Below are positions 11,442 through 20,571 of a stretch of DNA of 57,075 bases, in pieces; the first letter of the stretch is position 1; every line of letters starts with the position of its first letter. Below the pieces are notes generated by a model that saw nothing but the letters and a program-made list of their open reading frames with translations, was not told the origin of the DNA and searched no databases. The position numbers and the translations under genes are program-made. Origin of the DNA: Streptomyces swartbergensis (lineage in GTDB: Bacteria; Actinomycetota; Actinomycetes; Streptomycetales; Streptomycetaceae); the NCBI RefSeq assembly GCF_002148965.1, contig NZ_NGFN01000010.1:1-57075 (forward strand), in the 5' to 3' direction.

Positions 11442-12347
11442 TCAGCCCTTCAGCTCGTGCGCGTACGGCGGTTCCGCACCGGCCCGGGAACAGGTGACCG
11501 CCGCCGCACGGGCCGCGAAGCCCAGCAGCCCCGTCCAGCCGTCGGGCCCCAGCGCGGCCAGCGCCCGCGCACTGAGCGCGTCACGTGCCGCGAGCCCGTG
11601 CAGCAGCGCCGCGTTCACCGTGTCGCCCGCGCCGATCGTGTCCACGACCTCCACCCGCTCGCCCGGGACCGAGTACTCGCCGCCGGCGGTGAAGGCGGTC
11701 AGCCCGTCGCTGCCCCGGGTGATCACGACCGCCGCCGGGCCAGCCGCCAGCCACTCCTGGGGCGTGCCGCCGAGCCACTGGGCGTCCTCCTCGGACAGCT
11801 TCAGCAGCGACACCGACGGCAGCCAGCTCTTGAACCGCGCCCGATAGGCGTCCGCGTCCGGGATCAGCCCGGCCCTGACGTTCGGGTCCAGCGCGGTGAA
11901 GACGCCCTGCGCGGCCGCCGCACGCATCAGCTCCTCATAGGCGCTCGCCCCCGGCTCCAGCACCAGCGAGCAGGTCCCGAAGGAGACGGCCCGGGTGCCG
12001 GGCGGCAGCGCGGCGGGCGCCGTGAACAGCCGGTCCGCCGACCCGTCGACGTAGAAGGAGTACGCCGCCGAGCCGTCCGCGCCGACCGTGGCGACGGCCA
12101 GGGTCGTGGGCTCGGCGCCGCGCTGCACCGACGAGACGTCCACCCCGGTCTCCCGCAGCCGGTCCAGCAGGGCCTCCCCGAAGGCGTCGTACGACACCCG
12201 GGAGCAGAAGGCGGCGGGGGAGCCGAGACGGCCCAGCGCCACCGCCGTGTTGTACGGGCCGCCGCCGAGCGCCGGCTGGAGTGCCGCCAGGGCACCCGTG
12301 CCCCGCGGTACCAGGTCGATCAGTGCCTCACCGGCGACGACGATCAT
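11442..12347 (-). CDS. PfkB-family carbohydrate kinase (fructokinase-like)
   Basis: A 301-residue ribokinase-family kinase. The N-terminal signature GGGPYNTAVALGRLG and the C-terminal signature DTIGAGDTVNAALLHGL (catalytic Asp in GAGD) are intact. It transfers phosphate from ATP to a sugar hydroxyl; the N terminus MIVVAGEALIDLVP is that of fructokinase-like members, but the sugar is not provable here. Its ATG overlaps the stop codon of the LacI gene by 4 nt, so it is coexpressed with, and probably controlled by, that repressor. Second gene of a two-gene operon under the 13507 operator. Confidence 0.9.
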   Translation of the reverse strand: MIVVAGEALIDLVPRGTGALAALQPALGGGPYNTAVALGRLGSPAAFCSRVSYDAFGEALLDRLRETGVDVSSVQRGAEPTTLAVATVGADGSAAYSFYVDGSADRLFTAPAALPPGTRAVSFGTCSLVLEPGASAYEELMRAAAAQGVFTALDPNVRAGLIPDADAYRARFKSWLPSVSLLKLSEEDAQWLGGTPQEWLAAGPAAVVITRGSDGLTAFTAGGEYSVPGERVEVVDTIGAGDTVNAALLHGLAARDALSARALAALGPDGWTGLLGFAARAAAVTCSRAGAEPPYAHELKG

Positions 12348-13426
12348 GCGACGGTTCCTCTCTCGGACTGCGCGGACTGCTCAGGCTGCTCGAGCCGCAC
12401 GGACTGCCCCGGCTCCTCGGGGCAGCCGCACGACGTGCGGTGGACGAAGGTGCAGGGGAGCCGCACGGTCCGGGCGGGCCGGTCCGGCTCGGCGAGACGT
12501 TCCAGGAGCACGCGTACGGCCCGGGCGCCGATGTCCCTGCTGGGCTGCGCGACGGCGGTGAGCCGGGGCGAGAACAGGTCCGCCCAGGCGAAGTCGTCGA
12601 AGCAGCACAGCGCGATGTCGCCGGGCACGGACAGCCCCTGTGCGCGCAGCCCCCGCAGCGCTCCGATGGTCATCGCGTTGTTGCCGGCGACCAGCGCGGT
12701 GGGCGGCACGGCGAGGGACAGCAGGGCGGCGGTGGCCTGTTCGGCGCCGGCCGACTCCGAGTCGCCGTGCACCAGGAGCCGTTCGTCGTACGGCAGCCCC
12801 GCGAACGCGAGGCCGGTCCGGTAGCCGGTGATCCGCTCGCTCGTGGTGCTGAGCCCCGGCCGTCCCGCCACCAGCCCGATCCGCCGGTGACCGAGACCGG
12901 CGAGGTGGGTGACCAGCCGGGACGTCGGTTCGGCGTTGTCGGCGCAGACCTGGTCGAAGCGCGATCCGCCGTCCGGGGCGTCCACGAGCCGGTCGAGGAA
13001 CACGGCCGGTACGTCGTGCCGCCCCAGGTAGGCGAGCAGTCCGCGCGGATCCGCGGAGGGCGCGACGATCATGCCGTCCACCCGGCGTTCGTGCAGCAGC
13101 TGGACGACCTTGCGCTCGTGCTCCGGGTCGTCGTGCGGATCGGCGATCAGGAGGCTGTAGCCGTGCTCCAGGGCTGCCGCCTCGACGCCCTGGAGGATCT
13201 CCGTGAAGTACGGGTTGCTGATCGCCGACACCGCCAGCCCGATGGACCGGGTGCGGGCGGTCACCAGGGAGCGCGCCAGCGTGTTCGTGGTGTAGCCCAG
13301 CTCCTCCACGGCGTCCAGGACCGCCTGGCGGGTGTGCGGCAGCACCGGCCGGGTGCCGTTCAGGACGTGCGAGACGGTCGCCACGGAGACACCGGCGCTC
13401 CGTGCGACATCGGCCATGGTCGCCAT
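12344..13426 (-). CDS. LacI-family transcriptional regulator
   Basis: 360 residues. The HTH with hinge helix is at residues 1-60 (MADVARSAGVSVATVSHVLNGTRPV...YTTNTLARSL), followed by a periplasmic-binding-protein-like sensor domain with SIGLAVSAISNPYFTEILQGVE and RIGLVAGRPG. The ATG at 13426 follows GGAGGGAACGCC and begins the HTH correctly; the longer frame to 13498 would run into the operator leader. It is the first gene of an operon with the PfkB kinase. The perfect palindrome 80 nt upstream fits autorepression relieved by a sugar. The C terminus has a short Glu/Gln/Ser-rich tail of uncertain role. Confidence 0.94.
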   Translation of the reverse strand: MATMADVARSAGVSVATVSHVLNGTRPVLPHTRQAVLDAVEELGYTTNTLARSLVTARTRSIGLAVSAISNPYFTEILQGVEAAALEHGYSLLIADPHDDPEHERKVVQLLHERRVDGMIVAPSADPRGLLAYLGRHDVPAVFLDRLVDAPDGGSRFDQVCADNAEPTSRLVTHLAGLGHRRIGLVAGRPGLSTTSERITGYRTGLAFAGLPYDERLLVHGDSESAGAEQATAALLSLAVPPTALVAGNNAMTIGALRGLRAQGLSVPGDIALCCFDDFAWADLFSPRLTAVAQPSRDIGARAVRVLLERLAEPDRPARTVRLPCTFVHRTSCGCPEEPGQSVRLEQPEQSAQSERGTVA

Positions 13427-13506
13427 GGCGTTCCCTCCGCCTTCCCGTCCGTCTTCCGGTGCGCCGTCCGACGCCCCACGGCCGGGACGGTATCGCATCC
13501 GATGCC

Positions 13507-13538
13507 GGACGTAAACGCTTGCGCAAGCGTTTACGTCC
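13507..13538. promoter_or_regulatory. 32-bp perfect palindrome, LacI-type operator
   Basis: Two 16-nt arms, GGACGTAAACGCTTGC and its exact complement, meet without a spacer. The core CGCTTGCGCAAGCG carries the central CG-type dyad of LacI-family operators. It lies 81 nt upstream of the LacI gene and 65 nt from the end of the convergent HTH gene. Confidence 0.85.
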
Positions 13539-13603
13539 CACCGCGGCCACGAGCCGGAAACGGTCCCGCCGACGCTCCGGCGGCGGGCGAGGCGATGTTC
13601 GCG

Positions 13604-14551
13604 TTACTCCCAGTCCCAGCCGATCCCCAGGAACCCGGTCCGCACCCGCGGCTCGACCAGGTGCACCGACCGGTGCCGTCCGCTCAGTGCCAGGTCCTGG
13701 CAGCCGGTGCGCGGGGCGACCGCCGAGTGCTGGGCGAAACGGTGGCAGCGCACGGGCAGGGCCGCCGCGTCGAAGCACACCTGGAGCGCGTACTGGCCGC
13801 CGGGGGAGTCGAAGCCGCGGAGGTACTCGTGTGACACACCCGCCGTGCCGTCCTCGACGCCGAAGCGGAACAGGAACGTGTCGCCCGCCCGCAGCCGGGT
13901 GTCGAAGAGCAGCTCGGCCGCGAGCAGACCCGTGTCGTCATGCCAACGGACGCGTCCTGTACGGCAGTTCTCCAGCGCGTGCACCCTCATGCGCTCCGGT
14001 ACGGCCCCCCGGTCGCCGTGGTGGACGGCCACGAAGCGGTCGACACCGTCACGGTGGGCGCGCACGATGTGGTGCGACTCCCGCTCGGCCAGCTCGCGCC
14101 GGGCTCCTATCCGCAGCCGCTCGTGGTGGCCGAGGGTGTGCAGACCGCCGTCCGGCGGGCAGTCCAGCCCGGCAAGCAATTGGTCCAGGACCCCGGAGGC
14201 CTCGACGAGGGAGCGGTAGGAGCGGGCCGCGGACCGCTGCCCGGACGCGCCTTCGCCGGACTCGGCGAGCAGCCGGATCAGCGACTCCTCGGGGAGCTCC
14301 AGGATCTCCTCCAGCGCGCGCACGGCCCGCAGCGACTCGGGGCGCTGCGGGCGCCTGGCCCCCTGCTGCCAGTAACTCAGGCTCGTCACGCCGACCTTCA
14401 CCCCGTGGCGGGAAAGATGGTGCTGCACGCGTTGCAGCGGCAGCCCGCGGGCGGCTATCGCGGCACGCAGGGCGACGTGGAAGGGGCCGCCTCGCAGAAC
14501 CGAGTCCAGTTCCGCGGTGGCGACGTCCGCGTGCTGTGGGGCGTGCGGCAT
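13604..14551 (-). CDS. XRE-like helix-turn-helix protein of unknown role
   Basis: 315 residues. The N-terminal third reads as an XRE-like HTH (FHVALRAAIAARGLPLQRVQHHL...VGVTSLSYWQQGARRPQRPES) followed by a helical stretch (LRAVRALEEILELPEESLIRLL). The C-terminal two thirds have no motif I recognise, but many evenly spaced beta-like segments (RMRVHALENCRTGRVRWHDD, TFLFRFGVEDG, YALQVCFDAAALPVRCHRF). Orthologues with the same layout are common in streptomycetes beside uvrA-uvrC, but I know of no assigned function. Its end is 65 nt from the LacI operator. It is likely monocistronic. Confidence 0.8.
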   Translation of the reverse strand: MPHAPQHADVATAELDSVLRGGPFHVALRAAIAARGLPLQRVQHHLSRHGVKVGVTSLSYWQQGARRPQRPESLRAVRALEEILELPEESLIRLLAESGEGASGQRSAARSYRSLVEASGVLDQLLAGLDCPPDGGLHTLGHHERLRIGARRELAERESHHIVRAHRDGVDRFVAVHHGDRGAVPERMRVHALENCRTGRVRWHDDTGLLAAELLFDTRLRAGDTFLFRFGVEDGTAGVSHEYLRGFDSPGGQYALQVCFDAAALPVRCHRFAQHSAVAPRTGCQDLALSGRHRSVHLVEPRVRTGFLGIGWDWE

Positions 14552-14760
14552 GCAGGGGCCTCTCTGTGAGTCGGCGACGGCTGGTCAGACCGTTCGCGCG
14601 GGCCGCCCGGGACCGTCCCGCCGGCGCAGGGGAGGTCTTCACATCCGTACGCCGTCGTTCAGGGCCCCGAGTTCCCCCGCATTGAAGCGTGTTGACCTGG
14701 TCCCGACAACACCTGATGCCGGACAGTGACGTACTCCAGGCCGGGCCGATCCGGACATGC

Positions 14761-14792
14761 GAACGCCCGGGGCGTAGACACCCCGGGCGTTC
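14761..14792 (-). terminator. hairpin downstream of the small basic protein gene
   Basis: A perfect 12-bp stem (GAACGCCCGGGG and complement) with an 8-nt loop, 45 nt past the stop of the minus-strand gene at 14837. The rest of the 14552-14836 gap shows no gene. Confidence 0.7.
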
Positions 14793-14836
14793 TCCGCTGC
14801 CGGCGCACCCGGCCTCCGCCGAGGCCGGCCCTCCGT

Positions 14837-14998
14837 CTAGGAGCGGTCGCTTCCGCCCCGTTCCTCGACGGCCAGGCGCTTGGCCCGCACTATGTCGGGG
14901 TCGCGCGGGTCGAGGGCGTCGTGCAGCGCGAACGGCTCGTCCGCGTACCGGCGGGCACGGACGGCCCGCCGGGTTTTCTCGATCCGCATCCGCTTCAT
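14837..14998 (-). CDS. small basic protein, unknown function
   Basis: A 53-residue reading frame begins at an ATG 9 nt after GGAGGG and ends 45 nt before a terminator hairpin, which supports a real gene. The peptide is very basic at the N terminus ([20 protein letters not shown]) and acidic to neutral after it (FALHDALDPRDPDIVRAKRLAVEER). There is no signal peptide, TM segment or cysteine. I do not recognise a family. The longer frame to 15253 crosses the uvrC promoter and is not credible. It is divergent from uvrC. Confidence 0.65.
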   Translation of the reverse strand: MKRMRIEKTRRAVRARRYADEPFALHDALDPRDPDIVRAKRLAVEERGGSDRS

Positions 14999-15221
14999 CT
15001 GCGCAGCCCTCCGACCCGTGGCCCGCCCGTTTCCACCGAAACGGCCGGTCCGCACCGACAATCTGTGCCCGCACCGACACGGTCTCCGCCCGACGGACGT
15101 CGCCGTGTCCCCATGGGAAGCCTGCATTCCCGCTCCCGGGGTGCCGTAACCCCGGGCGGGGCATGCCATGGGAAACTGCCCCCTCGCCGAGCCCGTGATC
15201 GTCCCCCGCCGTCCCGTCGGA

Positions 15222-15244
15222 CTGTCGGTGCTCGCCAGTAGGGT
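15222..15244 (+). promoter_or_regulatory. RecA/LexA-independent (PafBC-type) promoter of uvrC
   Basis: CTGTCGGTG at 15222-15230, 8 nt, then TAGGGT at 15239-15244. One mismatch to TTGTCRGTG-N8-TAnnnT. The -10 ends 7 nt before the uvrC ATG, so the transcript would be nearly leaderless. Confidence 0.75.
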
Positions 15245-15251
15245 GTGAGAC

Positions 15252-17408
15252 ATGGCCGACCCCTCCAGCTACCGCCCCAAACCGGGTGAGATCCCCGACT
15301 CGCCGGGGGTCTACAGGTTCCGCGACGAACACCGCCGGGTGATCTACGTCGGAAAGGCGAAAAGCCTGCGCCAGCGCCTGGCGAACTACTTCCAGGACCT
15401 GGCGGGCCTCCACCCGCGCACCCGCTCCATGGTCACCACGGCCGCGTCCGTGGAGTGGACGGTGGTGTCCACGGAGGTCGAGGCCCTCCAGCTGGAGTAC
15501 TCGTGGATCAAGGAGTACGACCCCCGGTTCAACGTCAAGTACCGCGACGACAAGAGCTACCCGTACCTCGCGGTGACGATGAACGAGGAGTACCCGCGCG
15601 TGCAGGTGATGCGCGGTCACAAGAAGAAGGGCGTCCGCTACTTCGGGCCGTACGCGCACGCGTGGGCGATCCGCGACACCGTCGACCTGCTGCTGCGCGT
15701 CTTCCCCGTGCGCACCTGCTCGGCCGGCGTCTTCAAGAACGCCGCCCGCACGGGCCGCCCCTGCCTCCTCGGTTACATCGACAAGTGCTCGGCCCCCTGC
15801 GTGGACCGGGTCTCCGCCGAGGAGCACCGCGAACTGGCCGACGAGTTCTGCGACTTCATGACCGGCCGTACGAACACGTACATCCGCCGCCTGGAGAAGC
15901 AGATGGGCGAGGCGGCCGAGGAGATGGAGTACGAGCGGGCGGCCCGGCTGCGCGACGACATCGGGGCCCTGAAGAAGGCCATGGAGAAGAACGCGGTCGT
16001 GCTCGCCGACGCGACCGACGCCGACCTGATCGCGGTCGCCGAGGACGAGCTGGAGGCGGCGGTCCAGATCTTCCACGTGCGCGGCGGACGCGTGCGCGGC
16101 CAGCGCGGCTGGGTCACCGACAAGGTGGAGGAGATCACCACCGGCGCCCTCGTGGAGCACGCCCTCCAGCAGCTGTACGGCGAGGAGACGGGCGACGCCG
16201 TCCCCAAGGAGGTCCTGGTCCCCGCCCTGCCCGACCCGGTGGAGCCCGTCCAGGAGTGGCTCACCGGCCGGCGCGGCTCGGGCGTCTCCCTGCGCATCCC
16301 GCAGCGCGGCGACAAGAAGGCCCTCATGGAGACCGTGCAGCGCAACGCCCAGCAGGCGCTCGTCCTGCACAAGACCAAGCGCGCCTCCGACCTGACCACG
16401 CGCTCGCGCGCCCTGGAGGAGATCGCCGACGCGCTCGACCTGGACAGCGCCCCGCTGCGGATCGAGTGCTACGACATCTCCCATCTCCAGGGCGACGACG
16501 TGGTGGCCTCCATGGTCGTCTTCGAGGACGGCCTGGCACGAAAGAGTGAGTACCGGCGCTTCCAGATCAAGGGCTTCGCCGGACAGGACGACGTCCGCTC
16601 CATGCACGAGGTGATCACCCGCCGCTTCCGCCGCTACCTCGCCGAGAAGGAGAGGACGGGCGAGTGGGCGGACGGCGAGACCACCGAGACCACCGAGACC
16701 ACCGAGACCACAGCGAACGGCGAAACCACAGCGAACGGCGAGCCCACACAGAACGGCGAGCCCACACAGAACGGCGAGCCCACAGAGAACGGCGAGATCA
16801 TCCCAACGAGCCTCACCGAGGACGACGGCCGCCCCAAGAAGTTCGCCTACCCGCCCCAGCTGGTGGTCGTCGACGGCGGCGCCCCGCAGGTCGCGGCCGC
16901 CCGGCGGGCCCTGGACGACCTCGGGATCGACGACATCGCCGTGTGCGGCCTGGCCAAGCGCCTGGAGGAGGTCTGGCTGCCCGGCGACGACGACCCGGTG
17001 GTCCTGCCCCGCACCAGCGAGGGCCTGTACCTGCTCCAGCGGGTCCGTGACGAGGCCCACCGCTTCGCGATCACCTACCAGCGCACCAAGCGGTCCAAGC
17101 GCTTCCGGTCCAGCCCGCTGGACGATGTCCCAGGGCTCGGGGACACGCGCAAACAGGCACTCCTGAAGCACTTCGGTTCGTTGAAGAAACTGCGATCCGC
17201 CACCATCGACCAGATCTGCGAGGTTCCCGGCATAGGCCGCAAGACCGCCGAGACGATCGCGGTGGCCCTCGCCCAGGCGGCCCCGGCCGCACCCGCCGTC
17301 AACACGGCGACTGGAGAGATCATGGAAGAGGAACCCGGCACCATGGGTGCCGGTGGGGAGCCCGTGCGGACGGGCGCCCCGGACGAACGACGGGGGCAGG
17401 AGACATGA
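15252..17408 (+). CDS. uvrC: excinuclease ABC subunit C
   Basis: UvrC makes both incisions in nucleotide excision repair. The 718-residue protein has an N-terminal GIY-YIG nuclease (residues 14-95, with [20 protein letters not shown]), a UvrB-interacting UVR segment ([29 protein letters not shown], about 215-245), the RNase H-like nuclease with [18 protein letters not shown] and [11 protein letters not shown], and a C-terminal tandem helix-hairpin-helix ([26 protein letters not shown]). Between YDISHLQG and VVVDGG lies a low-complexity insert of about 42 residues. The protein is longer than the usual 600-650 residues because of it. Its stop overlaps rapZ by 4 nt (ATGA). Confidence 0.98.
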   Translation: MADPSSYRPKPGEIPDSPGVYRFRDEHRRVIYVGKAKSLRQRLANYFQDLAGLHPRTRSMVTTAASVEWTVVSTEVEALQLEYSWIKEYDPRFNVKYRDDKSYPYLAVTMNEEYPRVQVMRGHKKKGVRYFGPYAHAWAIRDTVDLLLRVFPVRTCSAGVFKNAARTGRPCLLGYIDKCSAPCVDRVSAEEHRELADEFCDFMTGRTNTYIRRLEKQMGEAAEEMEYERAARLRDDIGALKKAMEKNAVVLADATDADLIAVAEDELEAAVQIFHVRGGRVRGQRGWVTDKVEEITTGALVEHALQQLYGEETGDAVPKEVLVPALPDPVEPVQEWLTGRRGSGVSLRIPQRGDKKALMETVQRNAQQALVLHKTKRASDLTTRSRALEEIADALDLDSAPLRIECYDISHLQGDDVVASMVVFEDGLARKSEYRRFQIKGFAGQDDVRSMHEVITRRFRRYLAEKERTGEWADGETTETTETTETTANGETTANGEPTQNGEPTQNGEPTENGEIIPTSLTEDDGRPKKFAYPPQLVVVDGGAPQVAAARRALDDLGIDDIAVCGLAKRLEEVWLPGDDDPVVLPRTSEGLYLLQRVRDEAHRFAITYQRTKRSKRFRSSPLDDVPGLGDTRKQALLKHFGSLKKLRSATIDQICEVPGIGRKTAETIAVALAQAAPAAPAVNTATGEIMEEEPGTMGAGGEPVRTGAPDERRGQET
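16677..16797 (+). repeat. in-frame tandem repeats inside uvrC
   Basis: Four 9-nt units of the form GAGACCACC are followed by four 18-nt units of the form NNGAACGGCGANNCCACA. Both periods keep frame and encode Thr-Glu-Thr and then Asn-Gly-Glu-Pro/Thr-Thr/Gln repeats. They sit inside the RNase H-like domain, between its two visible catalytic Asp motifs. Confidence 0.9.
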
Positions 17409-18364
17409 ATGTGAACGAGCACGACGAGCAAGAAGAGCAAGCCGGAGACGGAGCACAGGTGACTACGGGCACGCCCAACGACAAGGCCGGAGTCCCGGAC
17501 GCGGCCATCCCCGAGCTGGTGATCATCTCCGGCATGTCCGGGGCGGGCCGCTCGACGGCCGCGAAGTGTCTGGAGGACCTCGGCTGGTTCGTCGTCGACA
17601 ACCTGCCGCCCGCGCTGATCCCCACCATGGTGGAGCTCGGCGCCCGCTCCCAGGGCAACGTGGCCCGGATCGCCGTCGTCGTCGACGTCCGCGGCCGCCG
17701 CTTCTTCGACAACCTCCGCGAGTCGCTGGCCGACCTGGAGGCGAAGAACGTCACCCGGAGGATCGTCTTCCTTGAGTCCTCCGACGATGCCCTGGTACGC
17801 CGCTTCGAGTCGGTGCGCCGCCCGCACCCCCTCCAGGGCGACGGCCGGATCGTCGACGGCATCGCCGCCGAGCGGGAGCTGCTGCGCGAGCTGCGCGGCG
17901 ACGCCGACCTGGTGATCGACACCTCCAGCCTCAACGTGCACGAACTGCGCGCCAAGATGGACGCCCAGTTCGCCGGCGAGGAGGAGCCGGAGCTGCGGGC
18001 CACGGTCATGTCCTTCGGCTACAAGTACGGGCTGCCGGTCGACGCCGACCTGGTCGTCGACTGCCGGTTCCTGCCGAACCCGCACTGGGTCCCGGAGCTG
18101 CGCCCGTTCACCGGCCTCAACGACGAGGTGTCCGGGTACGTCTTCAACCAGCCCGGCGCCAAAGAGTTCCTCGACCGGTACACGGAGCTCCTCCAGCTCA
18201 TCGCCACCGGCTACCGCCGTGAGGGCAAGCGCTACGTGACCATCGCCGTGGGTTGCACGGGCGGCAAGCACCGCTCGGTCGCCATGTCGGAGAAGCTCGC
18301 CGCCCGGCTCGCCGCCGAGGGCGTGGAGACGGTGGTCGTACACCGGGACATGGGACGCGAATGA
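17405..18364 (+). CDS. rapZ: RNase adapter RapZ / YvcJ-type P-loop protein
   Basis: 319 residues. The N-terminal 35 residues are acidic and variable; then comes the P-loop GMSGAGRST, with Arg where the Walker A Lys normally sits. Family motifs follow: [58 protein letters not shown] and [14 protein letters not shown]. RapZ in E. coli guides RNase E to GlmZ; in Gram-positives the role is GTP/nucleotide binding of less certain effect. It overlaps uvrC and yvcK by 4 nt each and is part of the conserved rapZ-yvcK-whiA cluster. Confidence 0.95.
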   Translation: MNVNEHDEQEEQAGDGAQVTTGTPNDKAGVPDAAIPELVIISGMSGAGRSTAAKCLEDLGWFVVDNLPPALIPTMVELGARSQGNVARIAVVVDVRGRRFFDNLRESLADLEAKNVTRRIVFLESSDDALVRRFESVRRPHPLQGDGRIVDGIAAERELLRELRGDADLVIDTSSLNVHELRAKMDAQFAGEEEPELRATVMSFGYKYGLPVDADLVVDCRFLPNPHWVPELRPFTGLNDEVSGYVFNQPGAKEFLDRYTELLQLIATGYRREGKRYVTIAVGCTGGKHRSVAMSEKLAARLAAEGVETVVVHRDMGRE

Positions 18365-19440
18365 CACGACGTACTCCGCGGCTGAGCCGGCTGCGCCGGG
18401 TGGTGCCCGACGGCAGCACCGACGCAAGGGGCGGCCGGCCCGCCGAGGCCCGGGGCGGCAGACCCCGCCGCCGGGGCACCCAGCCCAAGGTCGTCGCCCT
18501 CGGCGGCGGCATGGGCCTGTCCGCCTCACTCGCCGCGCTGCGCCGGATCACCGGCGACCTCACCGCCGTGGTCACCGTGGCCGACGACGGCGGCTCCAGC
18601 GGCCGGCTGCGCGACGAGCTGGGCGTGCTGCCGCCGGGCGACCTGCGCAAGGCACTGGCCGCGCTGTGCGGCGACGACGACTGGGGCCAGACCTGGGCGC
18701 GCGTGATCCAGCACCGCTTCCAGTCCAAGGGCGACCTGCACGAACACGCGGTCGGCAACCTGCTGATCGTCGCCCTGTGGGAACAGCTCGGCGACCACGT
18801 CCAGGCCCTCGACCTGGTCGGACGGCTGCTCGGCGCGCAGGGGCGCGTGCTGCCCATGTCAGCCGTCCCGCTGGAGCTCCAGGCCCTGGTCAAGGGCCAC
18901 GACCCGGCGCGCCCGGACGAGGTGGACACGGTCCGCGGCCAGGCCACCGTCGCCCTCACCCCGGGCGAGGTGCAGTCGGTGCACCTGGTGCCGGCCGACC
19001 CGCCGGCCGTGCCCGAGGCGGTCGAAGCCGTGCTGGACGCGGACTGGGTGGTGCTCGGCCCCGGCTCCTGGTTCTCCTCGGTCATCCCGCACCTGCTGGT
19101 GCCCGAGCTGCTGGACGCGCTCACGCAGACCAAGGCCCGCCGGGTACTCTCCCTGAACCTCGCCCCGCAGCCCGGAGAAACCGAGGGCTTCTCCCCGCAG
19201 CGTCATTTGGAGGTTTTGGGACGACACGCCCCTAAACTCGCCCTGGACGTGGTGCTGGCCGACGAGGCCGCCGTGCCCGACCGCGCCTTGCTGACCGATG
19301 CCGCCAAACGGTTCGGGGCCGCGGTCGAGCTGGCGCCGGTGGCCCGGCCCGACGGGACCCCGAGGCACGACCCGGAGCTGTTGGCCGCCGCGTACGACCG
19401 TATTTTTCGGATGCATGGAAGGATCGGCCCATGGCGATGA
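18361..19440 (+). CDS. yvcK: YvcK family gluconeogenesis factor / UDP-sugar-binding protein
   Basis: 359 residues with the CofD-like fold motifs [48 protein letters not shown] and [16 protein letters not shown]. YvcK in Bacillus is needed for growth on gluconeogenic carbon and cell shape; relatives bind UDP-GlcNAc. A basic N-terminal extension of 40 residues precedes the fold. The ATG at 18361 overlaps the rapZ stop by 4 nt. The stop lies 10 nt inside whiA, so translation of the four genes uvrC to whiA is coupled. Confidence 0.95.
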   Translation: MTRRTPRLSRLRRVVPDGSTDARGGRPAEARGGRPRRRGTQPKVVALGGGMGLSASLAALRRITGDLTAVVTVADDGGSSGRLRDELGVLPPGDLRKALAALCGDDDWGQTWARVIQHRFQSKGDLHEHAVGNLLIVALWEQLGDHVQALDLVGRLLGAQGRVLPMSAVPLELQALVKGHDPARPDEVDTVRGQATVALTPGEVQSVHLVPADPPAVPEAVEAVLDADWVVLGPGSWFSSVIPHLLVPELLDALTQTKARRVLSLNLAPQPGETEGFSPQRHLEVLGRHAPKLALDVVLADEAAVPDRALLTDAAKRFGAAVELAPVARPDGTPRHDPELLAAAYDRIFRMHGRIGPWR

Positions 19441-20420
19441 CGGCAGCGGTGAAGGACGAGATCTCCCGGCTCCCCGTCACCCGGACCTGCTGCAGAAAGG
19501 CGGAGGTCTCCGCCATTCTGCGGTTCGCCGGCGGCCTTCACCTGGTGAGCGGTCGGATCGTGATCGAGGCGGAGCTGGACACGGCGATGGCGGCCCGCCG
19601 CCTCAAGCGGGACATCCTGGAGATCTTCGGCCACAGCTCGGAGCTGATCGTGATGGCACCGGGCGGACTGCGCCGGGGCTCGCGCTACGTGGTGCGCGTC
19701 GTCGCGGGCGGTGACCAGCTGGCCCGCCAGACCGGCCTGGTCGACGGGCGGGGCCGCCCGATCCGCGGCCTGCCCCCGCAGGTGGTCTCGGGGGCCACCT
19801 GCGACGCCGAGGCCGCGTGGCGTGGCGCGTTCCTGGCGCACGGCTCGCTCACCGAGCCCGGCCGCTCCTGCTCCCTGGAGGTGACCTGCCCGGGCCCCGA
19901 GGCCGCGCTCGCCCTGGTCGGCGCCGCCCGCCGGCTGTCGATCCCCGCGAAGGCCCGCGAGGTGCGCGGCGTGGACCGGGTCGTCGTCCGCGACGGCGAC
20001 GCGATCGGCGCCCTGCTCACCCGGCTCGGCGCCCACGAGTCGGTGCTGGCCTGGGAGGAGCGCCGGATGCGCCGCGAGGTTCGGGCCACGGCGAATCGGC
20101 TCGCCAACTTCGACGACGCCAACCTGCGCCGCTCGGCCCGCGCGGCGGTCGCCGCCGGAGCCCGGGTCCAGCGCGCCCTGGAGATCCTCGGCGAGGACGT
20201 GCCCGAGCACCTCGCCGCGGCCGGCCGGCTGCGCATGGATCACAAGCAGGCCTCCCTGGAGGAGCTGGGCGCGCTCGCCGACCCGCCGCTGACCAAGGAC
20301 GCCGTCGCCGGCCGGATCCGCCGTCTGCTGGCCATGGCCGACAAGCGCGCCTCCGACCTCGGCATCCCGGGCACGGAGGCCAACCTCTCCGAGGAACTGG
20401 CCGACAACCTCGTAGGCTGA
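19431..20420 (+). CDS. whiA: sporulation transcription factor WhiA
   Basis: WhiA drives the stop of aerial growth and the start of sporulation septation together with WhiB in Streptomyces. The 329 residues have the WhiA N-terminal domain ([20 protein letters not shown]), a LAGLIDADG-like centre without obvious endonuclease acids ([20 protein letters not shown]) and the C-terminal HTH ([34 protein letters not shown]). Length and N terminus agree with the S. coelicolor protein from memory. A second ATG lies two codons in. A terminator follows 18 nt later. Confidence 0.97.
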   Translation: MAMTAAVKDEISRLPVTRTCCRKAEVSAILRFAGGLHLVSGRIVIEAELDTAMAARRLKRDILEIFGHSSELIVMAPGGLRRGSRYVVRVVAGGDQLARQTGLVDGRGRPIRGLPPQVVSGATCDAEAAWRGAFLAHGSLTEPGRSCSLEVTCPGPEAALALVGAARRLSIPAKAREVRGVDRVVVRDGDAIGALLTRLGAHESVLAWEERRMRREVRATANRLANFDDANLRRSARAAVAAGARVQRALEILGEDVPEHLAAAGRLRMDHKQASLEELGALADPPLTKDAVAGRIRRLLAMADKRASDLGIPGTEANLSEELADNLVG

Positions 20421-20437
20421 TCCCACAGTTCGTCAAG

Positions 20438-20478
20438 AAGCCGGTGCCCGCCTCCACTTGGGTGGTCGGCACCGGCTT
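20438..20478 (+). terminator. terminator after whiA
   Basis: An 11-bp perfect stem AAGCCGGTGCC / complement with a 19-nt loop, ending the uvrC-rapZ-yvcK-whiA transcript. Confidence 0.85.
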
Positions 20479-20571
20479 TCGCGTGTCGTTGGGGCACTCT
20501 TGACTCGATCATGGACTGTCATGAGCCTGGCATCTGTTCGCTGCTGTGGCGAACCCACGCTAGGGGGGTTC

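Noticed and set aside
16677-16797. CRISPR array
   Set aside because: Short contiguous in-frame repeats without spacers inside a coding gene.
14049-17456. A 1135-codon minus-strand frame across uvrC
   Set aside because: It crosses the uvrC promoter and the HTH gene and has no coherent domain.
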